In this document: positions 1 through 10,481 of the stretch, piece after piece | How positions within the stretch are numbered: position 1 is the stretch's first letter | Layout of the letters: every line of letters starts with the position of its first letter | DNA from: Diadema setosum | Lineage: Eukaryota; Echinodermata; Echinoidea; Diadematoida; Diadematidae | Assembly (NCBI RefSeq): GCF_964275005.1 | Contig: NC_092692.1 | Span: 18,563,506 to 18,627,505 of the forward strand | DNA: 64,000 bases | Reading direction: 5' to 3' | Notes under the pieces: generated by a model | The model's input: the letters and a program-made list of their open reading frames with translations, nothing else | Database searches by the model: none | Told to the model about the DNA's origin: nothing | Position numbers and translations under genes: made by a program

Positions 1-1077
1 CATCCCTTTAAAATCCGCCAGTACGGATGAAACATAATATGCATAATTATCATGTAACAGCAAGAGAGGAAACATAGCATATAAAGAGAATGATGACAGA
101 TGACACATAGCCATAAAAAAATCATGTCATATATCAGCAAAAATGTGAAACATATGGATTGATATGATGTATTAGTGAAACACGAAACACCTACACACAC
201 ACACACACAAAAAAAAGGGAATTATAAGGTTTCACATTCATTCACTGAAAACGGCAATACATTAGAATGCAGCATGCAAAGTAACTTTCCTACTAGTTTA
301 TAGACCATAAAATCTGCCCCCCTCCCAACAAAAGAAAAAACACCTTTTGGGTCAATAACCTGGCAACTGCAACCAGCTGCCTGCTTAAGTCATGGTTGCT
401 AGGATACGACTAGACTTATACATTTCTATACATATGATGATGATGCCTACATGCCTGTAACAGTCAAATGCGCCTAGTTTCAAGAGTCAATGTTTGCCAC
501 AACTACTGCTATCACAGGTACACTTGACACTTAAACTCCCCGTGCACAATCAGAAGACCTCTAACAGATTGCAACATCCTCATCCCTTAAATTGTTAATC
601 ACAGTTTTGAGCCTTTTTTAGATCACAACTGGCAAAGAACCTTTTGTTCTGAGAGTCTGAAAGCATCAAATTGGAATAACATTTCTCTGCAACATCTTTT
701 CAAACTCACAGCTGGCAAATTGTGGCTTAGACATGTTTGTGAGTCAACTTCTACCTGATTCTGGGTGTAAAGTTTGTAGTCTGAGTGGTGTGGACCTTTA
801 AACCATGACTAACAAGGTTGAGCTAAGCCTGACCTTGTACTTGCTTCTGCCACTGTGCATGCATTGGTATGTGCTAAAACATGTACATGTTGGAGTGAGC
901 ATATGTTGAAAGTTGTGTGCTTTATTGGCAAGCAAAAGTGTTTGTCACAGCTGTTGCACTGAATGTCGCACGAAGTCAGTGATCATCACACATTGAACTT
1001 TTTATCACTTAACAATGTTTTCCAAGCACAAGTATTTAAAAAAAGTATTTCAAAAATATAATTTAAGAACTCATTAA
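1..1077. other. gene-free AT-rich DNA
   Basis: No convincing coding region on either strand. A short CA run followed by poly-A lies near 192-217. It sits downstream of the minus-strand ankyrin gene, so further exons of that gene could be here, but I could not recognise any. Confidence 0.5.
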
Positions 1078-1416
1078 GGTGACCGAGCCTTCTCCTCCAT
1101 TGCCTCCAGCCTTTGGAATAAACTCCCTCTTCGTATTCAGAATGCCTCATCTATTGAATCATTTAAAATCCTTCTCAAAACTCATCTGTTTAATCAGTTG
1201 TGATTTTTTTTTTCTGGAGGCGCACACAGTCAGTCATTAATTATTGTATCACTGTATCACATGTATTGTTTTTTCTCCTCTTCTTTTGTGACTGTAATTT
1301 TGGTTTTGCAGTGTCCCAATGTTATTGTGTTTTCTAGTTTTTTTTGTATGAATAGCACCAGTGCCCTCAGAAACAGAGTATTAAAGCACCATATAAATGC
1401 AATTACTATTATTACT
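1078..1416 (+). mobile_element. 5'-truncated LINE 3' end
   Basis: From 1081 to the TGA at 1201-1203 the plus strand encodes 40 residues with the pattern AFSSIASSLWNKLP followed by SIESFKILLKTHLF. This is the usual extreme C-terminus of non-LTR retrotransposon reverse-transcriptase proteins (consensus of the type FS-x-A-x-x-LWN-x-LP ... S-x-x-x-FK-x-x-LKTHLF). An upstream in-frame stop shows that only the last part was copied. The 3' UTR ends in AAGCACCATATAAATGCAAT followed by an ATT-rich microsatellite tail, typical of CR1/L2/Rex-like LINEs. The exact clade is not resolvable from 340 bp. Confidence 0.8.
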
Positions 1417-2202
1417 AAGAAATAATCAAGTTCTTTTGTGAGTGTGAAATTCCTCATAGTTGGCCTGTCAGAAGTCTGACTGGTACGTACAGCTTCCATC
1501 TCGACAGAAATAACAATAGAAGACCAAAAAATGCTTCCACTCGATGGAGACAGAAGCACTGCTATAAGTTGTTTGTTGACAGAAAGCTAATCATTAACGA
1601 AGCTCACATAGCAGAGATAAACCCTGGGAGAATCAAATGGACATCTATCAAAGTAGCCGACAAGATACGTCAGGATTGTTAATGTATGATAGATGATTGG
1701 GCAAATACTGCGCTATCATGAAAGCAAAATGTCATCGTGTTTTCACAAGTCAAAAAACAAGTGATTATTTGAACATGGGTGTGAGTATGAGATTAGCTTG
1801 TTGTCACTTACATGCTCTAGGCATACAAAAAGTACATGGATTAGATGTATTATCTTGAAATATTGGTACTGAAAGTAGTATACTATTCTGTGGATTGCGA
1901 TTGTGGGAGGTATATGATGGAAAACAATTACTGACATTTATATAAATGGATCAAGGATTTCTTAGGCAGCAAACATTATCACAATGCCAATACAAACTTA
2001 GTAAAATTTGCCCTGAATACGTATCATGGCAAAAGACAGTCTATAATTGCTAACTGACTGACAAATTACCTAACCCTTCAAGGATGTAAATAAACACTGA
2101 TTATTCATTGTTTGAGCAATAGCCATGATAAAAATCACAAGCATGCATACTATGTATATTATCATTACCTGGCATTTAGTATGCTACATACAGTTCAACT
2201 AT
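1417..2202. other. gene-free AT-rich DNA
   Basis: Nothing recognisable on either strand. Short open frames here have no family features. Confidence 0.5.
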
Positions 2203-2550
2203 CCCCGCGTTCACATTGGTCCCCGTGACGCGGGGACAGCCACAAGAGATCTTATCTTTTTTACGACTGACCGTTCACATTGGTATCTCATCTGTCCCCG
2301 AGCTGTGGGGGCATTTTGGGGCTTGGAGCTAGCTCTGCCACTTGAATCCAGGCATAGCGCATGCGCACATTTGGACGCTATCAATTGCGCCCCAAGGTCA
2401 CTCTCCCCTCCAAATCTTGTCCCCGTACCCGACTTGCTTCGCGGGGACGAGGGGACAAGTCCCAGCGAGCGTTCACATTATGGTTTTTGAGGAGAAAGTC
2501 CCACAGCTCGGGACTTTCCCCGCGTCGCGGGGACCAATGTGAACGCGGGG
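2203..2550. mobile_element. GC-rich MITE with long terminal inverted repeats
   Basis: The left end reads CCCCGCGTTCACATTGG and the right end is its reverse complement, CCAATGTGAACGCGGGG. The complementarity extends inward through a GTCCCCG...CGGGGAC block. The ~348-bp unit is strikingly GC-rich between AT-rich flanks and repeats the motif GTTCACATT internally. A target-site duplication is not clear. It encodes no recognisable protein, so it is best read as a non-autonomous DNA transposon. Confidence 0.75.
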
Positions 2551-3909
2551 TTAATCACAGTGTTTAGAAAAGATACATAATGTACAAAAACAAATGAAAT
2601 TTATCATAATATAGAACATAAAAATGTGTGATATAATTTATTCATATTTATTTTCTCTTAATTCATTGTATCTTTTCCGCATATCTTCCATTATAATTAC
2701 ATACCAGAGCTACTGACAACCTTTCCTATACAATTTAATGATAAATTATTTGGAATACTGATTAATATCTATAGATTTGTAGACCAACTATTTTGTGTTT
2801 CAATTAGATATGAGGATGAATTAAAGGGATTGCTGTTATGATGTGGGATGATATAACACATCATCAATTTCGATGTTTGATTTCTATGTCTATCCTTGCA
2901 TGTTATTACTGAAAACTAGACAAATATCACAAAAATATATATCTTAATATCTAGGTATATCTAATAAGGACTAGTGATAACAAACTATGGGCTGTAACCA
3001 TGACAACTATTACAAGAAGATATCCTCTGTTTAAAAAAAATACAAACTATCATACTATATGCAAAGAACTTCGGTCTCACTTAATGAATGACAGTACTGC
3101 ATGCTTTTAGAACTGGAAGAGATTCATAGACGGTGTCAGCTATAAAAATATGATACAGAAGTATGCATGCAACTAAGCACTGTCTTCTAATACACAACAA
3201 ATGGAGGGCCATCTCTGAAGGGCAAGTAAAAGTCCTTCCTTTGCAAGAGCAATAACAAAGTCCCAGTTAAAAATAACTCCTTGCAATAACCATGACATTT
3301 GGCACAGTTAGATATCATCGCGAAAATATCACAAGGTTTTAAGGGCAGGCAACCGTCTCGCCTGACAAGCAAAAATACTCACTTAACTGCATCAGTGTTA
3401 CAGTGTAGGCCAAAAATAAATATGCTTATAATGAGTTATTTTCTCAATAAGATGCATGCACAAAACTAAGCGCTATGTCTTCTAATTCATGACAGCAAAA
3501 CAGCAGAGTGTTTTCTGTGAAGGGCAAATCTAGTTAATAGAAGCCAAAATCCAAATAGAAATGTGGATTGAGTGAAAAAAGCAGCAATATATAAGAACAC
3601 AACCATGAAAGTTTGAGGGAAATCTTATAATTGATTCAAAAGTTATTAATTTTTAAAATTCCGGTACCATAATCACTGGAAAAAAGAAGACTACTACAGT
3701 GCATGATGTTATTGTGGACAACAATACATGGAAAATATAAATCAACGTATCAACAATTCAACGTAATTTCACTTTTCTAGCATAAGGAAACAGCACTTGA
3801 CTTACCTCTTTCAGAAAGCAAGGGAAATAATATTACTTTTAACATATGTCAGTAACAAGTCTATGGAATGTGTACCTTTCATGAAAAATGAAATATTGTT
3901 GAATTCTCC
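2551..3909. other. gene-free AT-rich DNA with a diverged local duplication
   Basis: No supported gene. A stretch near 3165-3230 (beginning TGCATGCAACTAAGC) has a diverged second copy near 3455-3530. The minus strand has a good donor-like GTAAGT ending near 3794, but I could not define an exon upstream of it. Confidence 0.4.
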
Positions 3910-4240
3910 TTTTATCTCCTTTATATTGTTGTCTATAATTAAACTTTAGAAGTCTCCTTATCCAGTGATGACTGCACCAACACTTCAGAAATTTAGTCTG
4001 GAAAATATTATTTTTGGTTTTATCTCCTTTATATTGTTGTCTATAATGGCATCTTAAACGTTAGAAGTCTCCTTATCCAGTGATGACTGCATCAACACTT
4101 CAGAAATTTAGTCTGGAAAATATTATTTTTGGTTTTATCTCCTTTATATTGTTGTCTATAATGGCATCTTAAACGTTAGAAGTCTCCTTATCCAGTGATG
4201 ACTGCACCAACACTTCAGAAATTTAGTCTGGAAAATATTA
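3910..4240. repeat. three-copy tandem repeat, ~110-bp unit
   Basis: Units begin at 3910, 4018 and 4133 with TTTTATCTCCTTTATATTGT and run to GTCTGGAAAATATTA. The last two units are about 115 bp and the first is about 108 bp because of a short internal gap. The copies are almost identical, so the duplication is recent. No coding content. Confidence 0.9.
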
Positions 4241-4726
4241 GATGCTCTAAATTGTGTTGTGATTTTGATTAAGCAGCAACTGTTTGTACAAAGTTAAAAA
4301 ACAAAGTACCTCGAGAGGTTTAACTTTATGAAGAAAAAAAAATTATTGAATACTATGCAGATGAGAGATATATCTATTCTGTATTGGGTTCTCTCAACAA
4401 GTTCAGTTTAAAGTGGCAGTTACTACAACATTTGTTTGTGTAAACATTTACGAGAGAAATGGTAAGAAAAAAAAGGATGGTTGAATGTTTTGAATTTGTA
4501 TTAGGTTGACCTGGAGAAAATAAAATAGGCCATGGAGGGCTAAAAAGTTTGGAAAAAATAACTCTTCAGAAATTCATAACTTTTAAATAGATTCTCAGAT
4601 CTTCCTCAAACTGAACTATGATGTGTTCTGATATTGCTGTCCATTTCACCAAATCCACATTATGTTTGGTTTGTGGTTTCCTAAAAACTAAGTAATTCAT
4701 AAAACTATAACTATCTGAATGCTTAC
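4241..4726. other. gene-free DNA
   Basis: AT-rich sequence just downstream of the second ankyrin exon on the minus strand. The next exon of that gene was not found here. Confidence 0.4.
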
Positions 4727-6744
4727 CACGCCTTCTCTGAGCAGGAGTTCCACAGTTTCATAGTCACCTGCAAATGCTGTAAAAAAGAGCAGAAAATAAA
4801 AGCAGACTAAACATATTGGTTTAGGATTTAGGCTTAGAGGACCATATTGCTCTGTGGTTGAACAACCGTATCTTGTCTAGGTTCTGCTAGTATGACTTGT
4901 GACAAAATTTCACTTATTTGATTCTTCTTTATGCGTCCAATTTCTTTCTCTTTAAAGGAGAATTTACCCCAAAAACATATGGAATTCAATGAATGCAGAA
5001 ATAGTATAGAAGAACACATTTGTGAAATTGAGGAAATTCATACAATCCACTAAAAAGCTATGATTACTGCTGTATAAGATGGTTCCACCAACTGGTTCAC
5101 AATGTCACAGTAAAAAGATAGGTGTACTGTTCTGATATTCCAGTGATAATTCATCATGAATAGTTGTATATAATGGTGTCCTCATCAAGACAGGGCAGCA
5201 CATGAATTTTACCTATCAAAACAGTAAAATTTGTAACTTTTTAATGAATTGCCCAGATGTTTCTCAAACTTTCAAATGAATAAAAGTGATTCACTAATTT
5301 GTATGTATGCCTCATATCATTATATGCTTCTTTGGAGGAATTTTCCCAGTGGCGAATTCGGGGGGGGGGGGGGGGGGAATTTTACCTATCAAAACAGTAA
5401 AATTTGTAACTTTTTAATGAATTGCCCAGATGTTTCTCAAACTTTCAAATGAATAAAAGTGATTCACTAATTTGTATGTATGCCTCATATCATTATATGC
5501 TTCTTTGGAGGAATTTTCCCAGTGGCGAATTCGGGGGGGGGGGGGGGGGGGCAACCTGGGTGCCCCCTTTTAATTTTTTTGTTAAAGGGACTGTACAGTA
5601 CTGGTTGAGGTAAGGGATTAATGTTTTGAACATTTCTAAGCGAGATAATGAGAAACCTCTTATGAAATTTGAAAGAGCATGTAATTTTAAGAAGGATTCA
5701 ATGTTTATTTAATGAAAATTGGTTTTGAAATGGCTGAGATATCCAAAAAAGGGATAATAATAAAAGGCGACAGGCCACAACTTTATTAGGATCTCTTTGT
5801 TTCACCTTGTTTTTGGATATCTCAGCCATTTCAAAACCGATTTTCATCAAATAAACTTTTGATACCCTTTAGAATTGCATGCTCTTTGACATCTCATAGA
5901 GTGGTTTCTGAATATCTCGCAAAACGTTAAAAGCTAAATCCTCACATCGACCAGAACTGTACACACCCAAAGAAATAAAAATAAAAAATAAAAGAAGGCA
6001 TGGGCACCCCTCAAGTTTTTAAAGAAACCATCTTTGCCCCCCCCCCCTTTACAGAATTCCTGGATCCACTCCTGTTCCCCATACACAAAGGAGTGCCTTT
6101 CAAACTCGACGATGCGACTGCAGGCCGATGGCTAATCAGCTATTGTGAGTTTGACAACTATAGATAAAAAGAACTGTAACAATGATTATAATTTAACAAT
6201 GATTTTGATGTTGTGATTTACTAATAAATGATTATGAGATGATTTCTTAATGATGATAAGAGCAATGCTCAGTTTGAATCTTTCAGGCCTATAGACTATA
6301 TAGTGCTGCTCATTGGATGTTGCAGAATATGGTGTTAGCTCTACGGCCTCTATATTATCTCAAATGATTTCCAACACACTGTACGGAAAAATCACCAACT
6401 GTGATTTAACGCACATGGCGTCATTGCATACATTGCATTATATCCAATGTCTAGGGATTACTAGGACTTTATCATGCATCATTAATAATGTACATCGAAA
6501 TGTGAAGGAAATTTATCACTTGTGAGTTGTGTATACAGTCACTGCAAAATGGAAATTTAATATGGGAGAGAGATTATGGAAAGAGAAACAGCACAATAAA
6601 GTTTGAGACGAAAACAAGCAATAACTACATATGAATCACACTGGTTCTCATCAATAATTCAAAATTACAATCGTTCGAACCGTAAATACTTAACACAATC
6701 AATGAGCATTTACCTGCTTCGTGTAGACTTGATGACTGATGCAT
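4727..6744 (-). CDS. ankyrin-repeat protein, first two coding exons (partial)
   Basis: On the minus strand an ATG at 6744-6742 opens a short exon (6744-6714) encoding MHQSSSLHEA. It ends at a good donor (GCAG|GTAAAT) in phase 1. A second exon (4776-4727) follows an acceptor (TTTTTACAG) and ends at GTG|GTAAGC in phase 0. Spliced, they read LHEAAFAGDYETVELLLREG, which is the helix-loop-helix core of an ankyrin repeat (LH-x-AA-x-x-GD-x-x-x-V-x-LLL). The exact frame match across both junctions makes chance unlikely. The start resembles small ankyrin proteins such as ANKRD66, but 27 residues cannot assign it. Later exons were not found and may lie left of the window. The 1.9-kb intron holds a poly-G tandem duplication and nested MITEs. 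Confidence 0.6.
5204..5551. repeat. two-copy 173-bp tandem duplication with poly-G tracts
   Basis: The unit starting GAATTTTACCTATCAAAACA occurs at 5204 and again at 5377. Each copy ends in the MITE terminus CAGTGGCGAATTC followed by an uninterrupted G run (18 G at 5360-5377, 19 G at 5533-5551). The second copy's terminus begins the hAT-like element at 5520, so the duplication copied the flank together with the transposon end. Confidence 0.9.
5520..6074. mobile_element. hAT-like MITE (CAGTGGCG family), interrupted by a TTAA element
   Basis: It begins CAGTGGCGAATTCG and ends AATTCCTGGATCCACTCCTG, inverted termini of the same family as the elements at 31866-32028 and 33790-33954. Its middle is occupied by a palindromic TTAA-type element (5582 to about 5967). 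Comparison with the copy at 33790 shows that insertion used a TTAA inside the older element. CAG-starting termini suggest the hAT superfamily. No protein is encoded. Confidence 0.65.
5582..5967. mobile_element. palindromic TTAA MITE, copy A
   Basis: It starts TTAAAGGGACTGTACAGTAC and folds back on itself: GGCTGAGATATCCAAAAA near 5743 is complemented by TTTTTGGATATCTCAGCC near 5810. The right end is diverged and its TTAA is lost. It belongs to the same family as copies at 43319, 45723 and 54697. A TTAA target is characteristic of piggyBac-type transposition. Confidence 0.7.
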
Positions 6745-8734
6745 AGTTTCTCCGTTCGGTTCAGATGCTCCTCGCGATTAGGCAATGTCGAAGAACAAAA
6801 CGCCGCTTGATAATCTGTGCCCCGAACTTTTCACAATAGCTCATTACAAGGTATCAGTCATCAAGGTGACTAACAGCAAGTTGGCAAGCGATGGAGGCAA
6901 GTCGAGATTGTTACGGTTTTCGTTTGCGACGGCAGCAGAGGAAGTGGTCAACTTCAAGCTTCCTCAACCTACGGCGGGGCGCTCCAAACATGCAGCTGAT
7001 GCATAAAATTCCCGCGGCAGGTGGCAGTGTTTGATGGAGTAGGCACGGTATTACGAGGTGATAAACGATACTTCAGTAAGCTGCGACGGAGCGAAGAAGA
7101 TTGCAGGAGCTATTCATGAACGCAGTCTCACAGAAACCGTCTTTTAACATACGGTGACATTGACTTGACGCTGGGCCCCTCACTCTGACGACAGCGGGGG
7201 GTAATCGAGATGATCAAAAATATGAAACCCAAAATTAACGGGTAGCTCCAGGCCCCGACAACTTGTGCCTCACACCCCTCAGCAGCAATCACCCTAATGT
7301 GAGAAGTTGAGCAGCGTGCAGCATCAAGTATGCATGTGCTCACGCATCATCTACTGACTGGGCGAAATGTTTACGAGAACTCCGAAGTTTGTCGTTTCGG
7401 AGTGGGCGGGGCGTAAAAATCCAAACATCCCGCGGTCGGTACATCGATGTGCCGAATGTTGTGGGAAAGAGAGAGACCCCGCTGACATTATCGTTTTTGT
7501 TTGCTCGTTCGCATTTTGGTATCTAGAGTTTGCTCGCCACAGCTGCATAAAAAGGACAAATGGTTTGTTGACATACGGGTGCAAGTTAGCAGGTTAGTAT
7601 ATTTGATTTTGATTAATTCTCTAAAGGTTGAAATTCACATTGACGATTCCATCCCTTTGTAAGTGCCGATGTTCCTGTTGTTGTGGTTGTTAATGCCGCG
7701 TGGATCGGTGCTAAAATCAGGACCGACTTGTTTTCACTTGTCACTTGATTGTTGCCAATTGAGTATCGACTAAACAATTCAGTGAAGTTTGTTCAATATC
7801 GCAAAAAAAAAAAGAACCTGTCTATTACGAACTTTAGTACAAAAAGGGCACAACTTCAAAGAATCAAACCAGTCAAACTTTGGATAAGTTTCAAACAGTC
7901 AATTAACTTGGTTTTTAATATAATATACCTTTCCCTTCAAATATTCAAAAACGTATACTATCAATACAATAATCACAGTCAAATGTACTATTTTGGTTTA
8001 CAACATAGGCCGTATTTTCATTATAAATTTGATGGTTTTGTGGTTTTGCAACAGTTTCAATGTCCACAAATCCTACAATATATTTTAATTAACTTGACCT
8101 AAAACCTAAGGTGCACCAATAAAATGATACCGACTTTACATGGGGGCGGAAGGTACAGCTCCGCGATGGGGGAGATCACGCGTGAGTAATCGTGGTGATA
8201 GAGTTCGTCGGCGAGTCGTAATCAATGACGAGGTCGTGGTCGAGGATAAGCGAGGTCGTTCGGGACCAATTTGCCGAAAGCGTGGAGTTCGAGGAGTTAA
8301 CAGTCTTGGCCAATGGCCGGCGTCTACGAAGAAGACATGGAGCTTTATACTTAGCCCAGCTAAGTTTGTAGTAAGACGAGGAACGGGATGAGGAAATCTC
8401 TGTGGTCTTGGGTTTGGAGATGTGCTTTGGCGTGCTGTGGCAGCCAAAAGGAGGTCCCGAAATTGCAAGTCTGACAATTACTTGCTAGTGGGGGGATCCA
8501 AGTCGAGGCCTTTTCACACCCAGAATCCACACACATCCAGTCACACCACTGTGAGGATGAAGAGCTCAACCTCTCAACTCAAAGGTTCAATATGGAGTGC
8601 ACCGATTTTCCCTCACACAACTCTCTCCTAAACACAGGACTGCACACACCCCAAAAAACTTAACCAATTATCTCCTACCCTGCCAAGTAACCTAGCAACT
8701 GAAAAACACTTTAATTACCGCATTCCTATGCCTA
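6745..8734. other. GC-richer spacer, likely promoter region of the ankyrin gene
   Basis: The sequence between the ankyrin start codon and the first LTR element is richer in GC and CpG, as expected of a 5' UTR or promoter. Several short open frames (for example 6785-7006 plus and 8136-8477 minus) overlap in multiple frames and match no family I know. I treat them as chance openings in CpG-rich DNA. A TATA-like CATAAAAAGG on the plus strand near 7548 is followed by a possible donor at 7593, but no gene can be built from it. Confidence 0.35.
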
Positions 8735-9468
8735 TGTAAGATGGAGAAATAGGGAGTTTATACCTTAAAACAGAACAAACCTCATGTAATTTATAAGTGT
8801 CTCTTCATTGACCAAGTTAAGAATTTATCCCCATTTCCTGCCCCAATTATACTGTCTAGATATACGACCAGTCCAATCCAAACCCTATGAACACTTCCCA
8901 GCTTTATAGTCTCATATCCTTTTATCAACAAGACCATCAAACCTCCAATGAAACTTCCATTCAGAACCCAACCATCTTTGTTATTACTTTGGTTAATCTC
9001 TACTCAATAGTTAATCCTTCCCTTTGTCCTCAATCAAGTCTAAGTAAATTCAGACCAACTGTGTTTACAATTCCCACCACCAGTCCCTTACACAGTACTG
9101 TTCAATGAACCTATAATCCCCACATCATAGACCCTCTCCTACTAATCTCTTAACTTCTATTCATGTCCCTATATATCTTATGCTTCTGGAGTTGAGGAAT
9201 CAATCTTACTCCGGCCCCGACTCTGTTCGGTCATGTGCCAAGAAGGAGTGGAACAGTATTCTTTATATATACTACCGACAATATTCTCTTGTCAATGTCA
9301 TGCACCATTCTGGAATTCCTGATTATTATATCTAATAAACTAAACTGTATATCTTGGAACCATCACCTTGTCTCCTGCATTAACTAATGTTCGATTGTGG
9401 CTTGACATCATATACTATAGTTAAGAGTGCACACCACGCTACCAACACCATAAACCAGCACTCTTACA
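8735..9468 (+). repeat. 5' LTR of the SR/HHCC element
   Basis: 734 bp, TG...CA ends, about 99% identical to 13595-14328. A TATATATA-containing stretch near 9265 and an AATAAA at 9334 could serve as core promoter and polyadenylation signals. The small open frame in it (8887-9108) is repeated in the other LTR and has no recognisable function. Confidence 0.88.
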
Positions 9469-9469
9469 G

Positions 9470-9481
9470 TGGTGGCAGCGG
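9470..9481 (+). promoter_or_regulatory. putative primer-binding site
   Basis: One base after the 5' LTR the sequence reads TGGTGGCAGCGG, starting with the TGG expected to pair with a tRNA CCA end. I cannot name the tRNA. A near copy, TGGTGGCAGCAG, recurs at 9517, which is unusual for a primer site. Confidence 0.5.
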
Positions 9482-10481
9482 TAAAGCGGAGCCATCTACC
9501 CGCTCGACGTTACTCTTGGTGGCAGCAGCAAAACGGTGACCTGCAACCCGTTGGTGTGATTGACTACTCGTCGTGCTGCTGATCATCCTGATGTCAACTT
9601 ATATGAGCCTGGTATGTTTCCTGCATATTGTACAATTGTACAATAATTTTTGAACGCTCTGCTGCTGTTGACTAACTCAGGTTAGTCAGTGTTCCCGTCT
9701 ACTCTGTCTGTGTTTCCTGTTCAACTCCCCCTGGTCATCTCTTCTCATCGACTTTCTGGGATCCTGTTCATCTTCTTCCTGTCTACCTTCGGCTTCTACC
9801 TGACGATCCTCTGTACCTGACGATCTTCTGTCAACCCATCATCTTCCCTCTAATGTGGTCATCCTCCTCATCCTGTCTCTGGACTTGTGCTACCTGAAGC
9901 TGCGCCTGCAAGGAAGCTGCCTTCGTGGGCTCCTCAACACAGTCTTCCCGGCAAACCTCGCCTGTTCATCTGTCCCTTCTCTCCAGATTGTTAAGTCTAC
10001 TTTCGAACTTTATTTCCCCTCTTTCTATATTATTTCTATTGTATGAATTATATTGCATTTTTTGTGTGTATAAGACCTTATGCTCTATTTTAAGTTTTTA
10101 TGTTAGCTGTCATTATCACTGCATTTCATGATTTATACATATATAGATATAGGTATTGTGATAGCTTTTAGTAGTAGGCCTATATCATAATAGTTGCTTT
10201 CTTTGCTACCTCTCTTTGTAGCTATTGTTTTTTTATTGTGTGCTATCGGCTGACGCTTTACCAAGCGAATTACATTATTATCTTATAGCTCATACTTTTC
10301 ACTGAGTAGTAGTGCCCCTCATTTCCCTTCAGTGTCCTGTTTCATTCTCTCAGTCTTATATCTCATGGCACTTCTTTCTTCTTTGCTATTTTCCCCCCTC
10401 ATTGTTACTGTAAACATTTGGTTATATTGATTTTGTACATTGATATTCCTTCTATTCCCCATACTTTTTTTTTTCAACACA

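Noticed and set aside
6785-7006. 73-codon frame beginning MSKNKTPLDN upstream of the ankyrin gene
   Set aside because: It lies in the CpG-rich putative promoter or 5' UTR on the opposite strand, with no recognisable domain or splice partner.
8136-8569. Overlapping frames on both strands rich in R, P and S
   Set aside because: Open in several frames at once because the DNA is GC-rich. No signature of a real protein.
8887-9108. 73-codon frame repeated at 13747-13968
   Set aside because: It is duplicated only because it lies in both LTRs. Nothing suggests it is translated.
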